Source: Liolophura sinensis (lineage: Eukaryota > Mollusca > Polyplacophora > Chitonida > Chitonidae). Taken from it: 64,000 nt of DNA. Position numbers and translations under genes: made by a program. Below are positions 58,401-64,000 of this stretch, piece after piece; position 1 is the stretch's first letter; the number at the start of each line of letters is the position of its first letter. Below the pieces are notes generated by a model that saw only the letters and a list, made by a program, of their open reading frames with translations, searched no databases and had not been told where the DNA came from. The stretch is from assembly GCF_032854445.1 (NCBI RefSeq), contig NC_088295.1, positions 684,501 through 748,500 of the forward strand, written 5' to 3'.

Positions 58401-59345
58401 ATATAGCATCTAGAGACAAACGGAGAGATTCCACCCAAGAGTAGCGGAGTATATAGCATCTAGAGACAAACGGAGAGATTCCACGGAAGAGAGGAGGAGT
58501 ATATAGCATCTAGAGACAAAGGGAGAGATTCCACGGAAGAGAGGAGGAGTATATAGCATCCAGAGACAAAGGGAGAGATTCCACCGAAGAGTGGATGAGT
58601 AGATAACATCTAGAGACAAACGGAGATATTCCACCGAAGAGTGGAGGAGTATATAGCATCTGGAGACAAACTGGGAGAGATTCCACCGAAGAGAGGAGGA
58701 GTATAGAGCATCCAGAGACAAACGGAGAGATTCCACCGAAGAGTGGAGGAGTACATAGCATCTAGAGACAAAGGTAGAGATTCCACCGAAGAGTGGAGGA
58801 GTATATAGCATCTAGAGACAAAGGGAGAGATTCCACCGAAGAGAGGAGGAGTATATAGCATCTAGAGACAAAGGGAGAGATTCCACCGAAGAGAGGAGGA
58901 GTATATAGCATCTAGAGACAAACTGGGAGAGATTCCACCGAAGAGAGGAGGAGTATATAGCATCTAGAGACAAACGGAGAGATTCCACCGAAGAGAGGAG
59001 GAGTATATAGCATCTAGAGACAAACTGGGAGAGATTCCACCGAAGAGAGGAGGAGTATATAGCATCTAGAGACAAACGGAGAGATTCCACCGAAGAGAGG
59101 AGGAGTATATAGCATCTAGAGACAAACTGGGAGAGATTCCACCGAAGAGAGGAGGAGTATATAGCATCTAGAGACAAACTGGGAGAGATTCCACCGAAGA
59201 GAGGAGGAGTATAGAGCATCTAGAGACAAACGGAGAGATTCCACCGAAGAGAGGAGGAGTATATAGCATCTAGAGACAAAGGGATAGATTCCACCGAATA
59301 GAGGAGGAATATATATCATCTAGAGACAAACGGAGAGATTCCACC
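52405..59345. repeat. 50-52-bp satellite, about 136 copies (6.9 kb)
   Basis: The unit is agagacaaacggagagattc, caccgaagagaggaggagta, tatagcatct, with a 52-bp form (aactgggagag). Nearly all substitutions fall in a few positions. Minus-strand frames of 67-151 codons repeat the same Ser/Leu-rich text and are artefacts. A block of about 2.5 kb (about 52.9-55.3 kb) recurs at 56.9-59.3 kb with an offset of about 3.95-3.99 kb. Confidence 0.98.
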
Positions 59346-59770
59346 GAGGAGACATACACTTATAAAGAACCTTGTATAACCAATTGCATGTAAATGTCAT
59401 CATGGACATTATGTTACTATAACAAAACTATAATATATTATTGACCTTTTCGATGTTTATTGTCCACTTTATTGACAATTAACTGTAAAGTGATGCCGCC
59501 TGTTACGTCACATCATACTCCACGCAGTAATCCATTCATTATTGTATTTTCTGCCAAATCCGTCCCGCTGACACTAAAACCACATCATAAATGTTTATTA
59601 CCAGGCTTTTCTTATTAGACATATTTGTTGATTACTAAGTATTATTTTCTGGGAGCCCACTGTATAGCTAAAACATGCTTCACTTGGCACACTTCTCCTG
59701 TGAATGACTTAAGTCGAAATATTGAGATCGTCAAAATGAATTTCTTGTGAGTTACTTTGCTAAACTAAGA
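59346..59770. other. Unique AT-rich spacer
   Basis: No repeat or gene is recognised. Confidence 0.4.
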
Positions 59771-59779
59771 ACAATATTA

Positions 59780-61780
59780 ATGAAGCAACGGTTTGTTTAG
59801 AGGAAAAAGCTGTTTAATGAAGTTTGGACACATAGTAGGTAATGCTTTAGAAATGATACAAAGAAGTTTGTAGTCTACCCCTTTTTTAACAATGTATCCG
59901 TTTTAGTCTTGGAAGTCTTTTCCAAGTGTTTAACGTTTTCTTGTTGAACTGAACAAGCAGTCCTTTCCTGTAACTTGACTACCATTTCTCAACTTTTAAT
60001 TAACCAGTTTCTCCATAGTGAACAAGCAAAGTCAGGAGGAATATAACACTTACAGAAAATATCCCTACAGTGACGTGTTGTAAGAGCTCTCTTTGCAGAA
60101 TCCCTATCCAATATAGAAACCTTTATACACACATTTTCTATTTGGGTTCAAGGAAAGATGTTCACCAATATACATACCAAGCAGTTTAGCATTACTGACT
60201 CTTTCCAGTTTACTTCCACCCAGCAGAACAGAGAAAGGTACGTGCTTGATTTACTGCAGCCGGTGCCTGGAGCCCAGCATCACGTAGATTTGGGGGATTA
60301 CTGAACATGAGGATTTTGTCACACCAATCTTCAATGCAATCTACACTAGTTTGATTTATTTATTTATTTGATTGGTGTTTTACGTCGTACTTAAGTTATT
60401 TTACTTATACGACGTGTCCCGCTCCCATATCACTGTTAATATTGAACTCCGTGTTAGACATTGCCTGAGGAGCAGTAAATATTTGTCATCAGCAACGTTG
60501 TCAACAGAACTGCCACTGATTTTTTTTATTATTTATTTATTTCATTTTTGTTTATAAATAATGGTTGATTATTTATATATAGTATAAAAAGTAAAGGTCC
60601 CAATATGGAGCCTTGCGGGACACAGGCCTCAATATCCATAGTATCAGACATTTCCCCTCTAGCAATAACCCTATTTGTCTGTTACACAGGTAGGACTGGA
60701 AAAACGTAAATGCAGTTGAGTGGAATTGATATACCGCTACCGGTACACCAAGTTTCTCTAAGTAACGTGATTAAAAGTATAGAATGCCTTCTAAGCCATG
60801 AATGAAGTCTAAAAATACGGCTCCAATAACTTGCCTATTATCCTTCGCCCTACGTCGGTGTTACACCAGTGTCCAGATAACGTGCCTTTTTTCTCAAGGT
60901 TTAAAAGGTATTGTAAAACAGAAACATACGAAATAGTTGGTATGGAGTAAAAGGTATCAAGAGGAACTTTTCCCTGAACTTGTTCCTCGAGTTTTTCAAT
61001 ACTTTGCTCAAAATAGTCCTTGCTTAGATCATTAATGTTCATCAAATGTTGGGCTACATTAGAGGATTATTACATTGCTATCTTCATCAGTGATAGCACC
61101 AGACTCTGGACACTTTTGTTTAGGATTTGATATTCTCAAGATCTCCCAGATTCTATTGAGAGAAGATGCATTTTTTTCAAGTCATTTGAGAATTGCCGCT
61201 TCTTTGCACAAGCAATTGTATTGTTCACTTGATGTTCCCAATGTTTATGGTTTGCCTCCTGTCCCTCTCGTTGATGCCGACTTTAGAATATCTTCTGTAA
61301 TCCACAATGGTTTTCATTCGCCTCTTTTTCCAGGGAGCATGATTATTTAGAGCATCTTGGAATACGCCACCGCTTCAACATTTATTATGTAATCTGTAGT
61401 TTCCGTGGGCACATTCATTACGCCTTTGTAGAAAAGATTTTCGTTGAAATCTTTACAGGGTCTATAATGGATTGTGACATTTTTATTGCCTCATACTGTA
61501 AATCTTTGTTAATCTTTGTTTTCAGAGTGACACAGACTGGAAAATGATCAAGTATGGCAAGGACAGTTACATGAACAGACACTGTTTTCTCGGTTGAGGT
61601 CACGTATATATGATCGATGAGAGTTAATGTGGATGAAATGATGACTAGTCCACCTTTCATCAGGAGCGGTTTTACTCAACATTAAAATCACCCAGGGAAA
61701 CTAGTTCCTTTTCTTCATAATATACGTTTTATAAGTTTGTTTCAAACGCTTGCATCCAATTTTAAGGAAGAAAATTTAAA
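59780..61780 (-). mobile_element. Degenerate LINE (APE endonuclease plus RT), broken
   Basis: Read on the minus strand in order: endonuclease end (LVSLGDFNVE at about 61700, then LIDHIYVTS and AILDHFPVCVTL near 61560), linker (SVLQYLLNLEKKGTLSG), RT core (LEKLGVPVAV, SYLCNRQ, then ACVPQGSILGPLLFILYINN near 60590), and a C-terminal block (GGSKLERVSNAKLLGMYIGE near 60180; VDYKLLCIISKALPTMCPNF near 59850). At least five frameshifts or stops separate these. The F/YADD box is not found; a SINE fragment sits near its expected place. This is a dead copy of a jockey/CR1-like non-LTR element. The clade is not resolved. Confidence 0.82.
60352..60418 (-). repeat. SINE A tail fragment inside the LINE
   Basis: The tttgattggtgttttacgtc to acttatacgacg piece is the 3' end of SINE A, inserted in the RT region. 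Confidence 0.8.
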
Positions 61781-61946
61781 TATTAATTAAATACCATTGA
61801 AAAGAGTATGCTTTTCCTCGCAGGTGCATGCCTTTAAACAATTTTAATATGTACCTCAAGTTGATAAATTATTGATAAAGTCAGCACCAAAATCCGCTGT
61901 GGGCAACTTCATTTTGCCTGAGAACTAGTCCTGAAGCTCTGTGTTA

Positions 61947-62596
61947 AGCTGAGATTCCTTACATGCGGTAGCGGTATACGGTACGCGGTATGCGGTACGC
62001 GGCAAAAAATCGAAATAGTTAAAATAAGTTGCAATGATTCCATAGGTACGGTCGCGGATCCTTTTTTTCATGCGGAAATGTATACGGCAAAATCAATCGC
62101 ACCATGTAGCGATCGGTGCGGTGTGCGTTTTCAAAACCGGACAGGGTATCCCAAGAAATGACGTCACTGGTGGGGTGTTTCCCCGACACGTGGTCGAAAC
62201 TTGTTTGAATTGTTCTCTGGTTAGACGAAAGTACTGTTGGAATTTTTCTCCATCCAGCTGCAATTCCGAGACCAAGTTTTCGGAAAGCTCCCTGCTGAGC
62301 TCTTTGTCGCAAAATACTGTGGACCCACCATCGGTGTTTTCTCTTTTTACGCTTCTTTAGTTGCAACAACTTATATGACATTGCTATTATGGCAAGGTCT
62401 GAATCTTGCTCTAAAGCCACACGTCATGAAATGGAGGAATGCGACATGTTTGCTCTGATAAAAACGCACCATGAATGAAAGAAAACGCAAAGGTTACCGC
62501 ATAAATGGAATCAGAGAAAGCGCATACCGCATGCCGTATCCGCATACCGCGTGCCGTATACCGCAAACCGCATACCGCGTATATGGAATCTCAGCT
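61947..62596 (-). mobile_element. PIF/Harbinger deletion derivative, 650 bp, with transposase N-terminus
   Basis: Both ends carry AGCTGAGATTCC in inverted orientation, continuing into imperfect subterminal repeats of gcggtatgcggtacgcgg type. Both are flanked by TTA (61944-61946 and 62597-62599), the TWA target duplication expected for PIF/Harbinger. Minus-strand frames encode the N-terminal part of a HARBI-type transposase: KHRWWVHSILRQRAQQGAF, then after a frameshift near 62275 SELQLDGEKFQQYFRLTREQ FKQV. The DDE catalytic core is absent. It is an internally deleted, non-autonomous copy. Confidence 0.85.
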
Positions 62597-62599
62597 TTA

Positions 62600-63130
62600 G
62601 GAGGAGAACTGCCGGAAACCACCGAAGCGCAGTTTGTACATTTCCGGTAGAACTCTTCTTCCCAGGAGGTAGCGAACAGTACAGTTCGTTTTTCGCTTGA
62701 CGATCGGGAAAACGGAATGTTGGACGTAGGTTCAGTGTTACACGAACAAGCCGGCAGTTTTAACGACTCTCATTGGCTGAGAGGCAACACACCCCAGTAT
62801 AAATTACAGCGTGTTAAAGATGGAGGACGCGATGGACCCAGCGATTTATACCAGCTTTTCCGTTTTCAGGCTTTACGTGTATGGCGGAGGAAGAATCACA
62901 AAATTATGCAGCAGGCACCACCAGATAGTATAAAATGTGCTCTTCTCTGCCTATAGTGTCATGTTTTAAGTTTTCTTCTCCTTTAAAGAGAGTTTGGGGG
63001 TCATACTGCTTCTATGTTACTGTTTTCAAGATCATACCGCCGTTCGTAAGTCTGCAACTGTCCACTCCCCCTTCATTATCCCTATCTTTACGTTCACACA
63101 GATATCAGTTGATTTCAGAATCCAAAATGT
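62600..63130. other. Unique sequence with weak promoter-like features
   Basis: A TATAAA-like agtataaatta (62793-62803) is followed by ATG at 62819 and a 37-codon open frame. I do not recognise the product and call no gene. Confidence 0.3.
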
Positions 63131-63135
63131 TTTCT

Positions 63136-63360
63136 TTAAGAAAAGTTAAGCCTATTATTTCTATTTCTCTTTACCAACATGGCGCCCAGCTCAGGTTGAC
63201 GTCTCAAGTCATGAAAACTTCTTCCAAGAGTATCCCGTTCGATGGAATTGAGATCAGGTGATCTAGATGACCACTCCATGAGGTCAATACCCGCATTTTG
63301 CAGGAAATTTCTAGTCAGAAACAGTTGTGTATGGTGTCGCATTGTCATTGTTCACGTTCA
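63136..63360 (-). pseudogene. Tc1/mariner transposase fragment
   Basis: Minus-strand text DNATPYTT in one frame is followed, after a shift, by LTRNFLQNAGIDLMEWSSRS PDLNSIE. This is the block around the last two catalytic acids of Tc1-type transposases (DNA.PH ... W...SPDLNPIE). The N-terminal DNA-binding part and the inverted repeats are not found. Confidence 0.82.
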
Positions 63361-63529
63361 ACATTTGCTCAAGTGCAGGGTCGCGTGCGGCGTGCACCTC
63401 GCGTGCGGCGTTCACCACAATTGCAATGCTCTGATGAGTCACGTTAGACCTGGTCTATATTAACTAGGTATTTGCCAGTATTAACTACCCTGTACTACCT
63501 ATTTTCAGTATAATTCACTTCTGCAAATA

Positions 63530-64000
63530 TGAAGTTTCTTTCTTTCAAAATATGTAGGCCTAACACATAATTGAACACGTGTATAATAAACAATACCTCA
63601 TTAACATAGTCAATTCCTCGTATGTAATAATATAGTCAAATCCTCATGTGTATTAAGATAGTTCTGATGTGTATTAAGTCATTTCCTCGTGTGTATTAAA
63701 ACAGGCAATTCATCACTTTTATTAAGACATACCTGATGTGTATAAAGATGTCAATTCATCACATGTATTGAGATGGTCAATTCAACATGTGTATTGCGTT
63801 AGGCAATCCACCGTGTATTAAGATGGTCTATTGAACATGTGTATTAAGACTGGCAATTCAACATGTGTGTTAATATAGTCCATTCAACATGTGTATTAAG
63901 TTAGGTAATTCAACATGTGTATTAAGATAGGCAATTCAACATGTGTATTAAGTTAGGTAATTCAACATGTGTATTAGGGTAGGCAATTTAACATGTGTAT
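63530..64000. repeat. About 26-bp minisatellite, running off the window end
   Basis: The unit is aacatgtgtattaagatagg plus caattc. Copies become more regular toward 64000, and the array continues beyond. Confidence 0.92.

Noticed and set aside
52405-59345. Dozens of minus-strand frames with Ser/Leu-rich repeats
   Set aside because: Direct translation of the 50-52-bp satellite, ending wherever a 50- or 52-bp unit shifts frame.
61075-61350. 91-codon + strand frame
   Set aside because: It lies opposite the minus-strand LINE coding region and is a shadow of it.
62717-62956. 79-codon frame after the Harbinger element
   Set aside because: No recognisable motif, no splice or homologue support; composition like the surrounding DNA.

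Overview
The window is eukaryotic nuclear DNA, most likely from a marine mollusc. The reasons are: two genes split into short exons by GT..AG introns, at least twelve copies or fragments of one tRNA-headed SINE with a TTTA/AAAT tail, remnants of LINE, Penelope-like, PIF/Harbinger and Tc1/mariner elements, and minisatellites covering (by my boundaries) roughly 35 kb of the 64 kb. The phylum is inferred from remembered SINE and transposon families, not from a search. Nothing prokaryotic or organellar is visible.

Two genes can be reconstructed in full. On the + strand, 9382-25937, twelve exons whose phases all agree encode a 489-residue calpain with Cys76, His241 and Asn265 intact and a C2-like domain III, but no EF-hand domain within the window. 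On the - strand, 44690 down to 37746, four exons encode a 76-residue CRIP-type single-LIM protein with all eight zinc ligands. The two genes are convergent, and about 12 kb of satellite and transposon debris lies between their 3' ends.

Layout. 0-9.3 kb: SINE and LINE debris, a GC-rich palindromic element, and 34-, 24- and 48-50-bp arrays. 9.4-26 kb: the calpain gene; introns longer than 800 bp carry arrays (21, 25, 58, 77, about 40, 23, 55 and 28-bp units), while short introns mostly do not. 26-37 kb: 50-bp array, Penelope-like fragment, 73-, 43-, 31- and 70-bp arrays. 37.7-44.7 kb: the CRIP gene, again with arrays and SINEs in its introns. 45-59.3 kb: 66/62-bp, 35-bp and 50-52-bp satellites, the last nearly 7 kb long with a 4-kb higher-order duplication. 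59.3-64 kb: a decayed LINE, a complete 650-bp Harbinger-type deletion element with TTA target duplication, a Tc1/mariner fragment and a 26-bp array running off the end.

Most long open frames here are by-products of tandem repeats: units divisible by three keep one frame open, and other units cycle through all frames. I do not call them genes. The points most worth following up are the calpain introns, one of which carries nine perfect CRE octamers at an exact 77-bp spacing, the possible early end of the calpain, the Harbinger derivative, and the higher-order structure of the large satellites.
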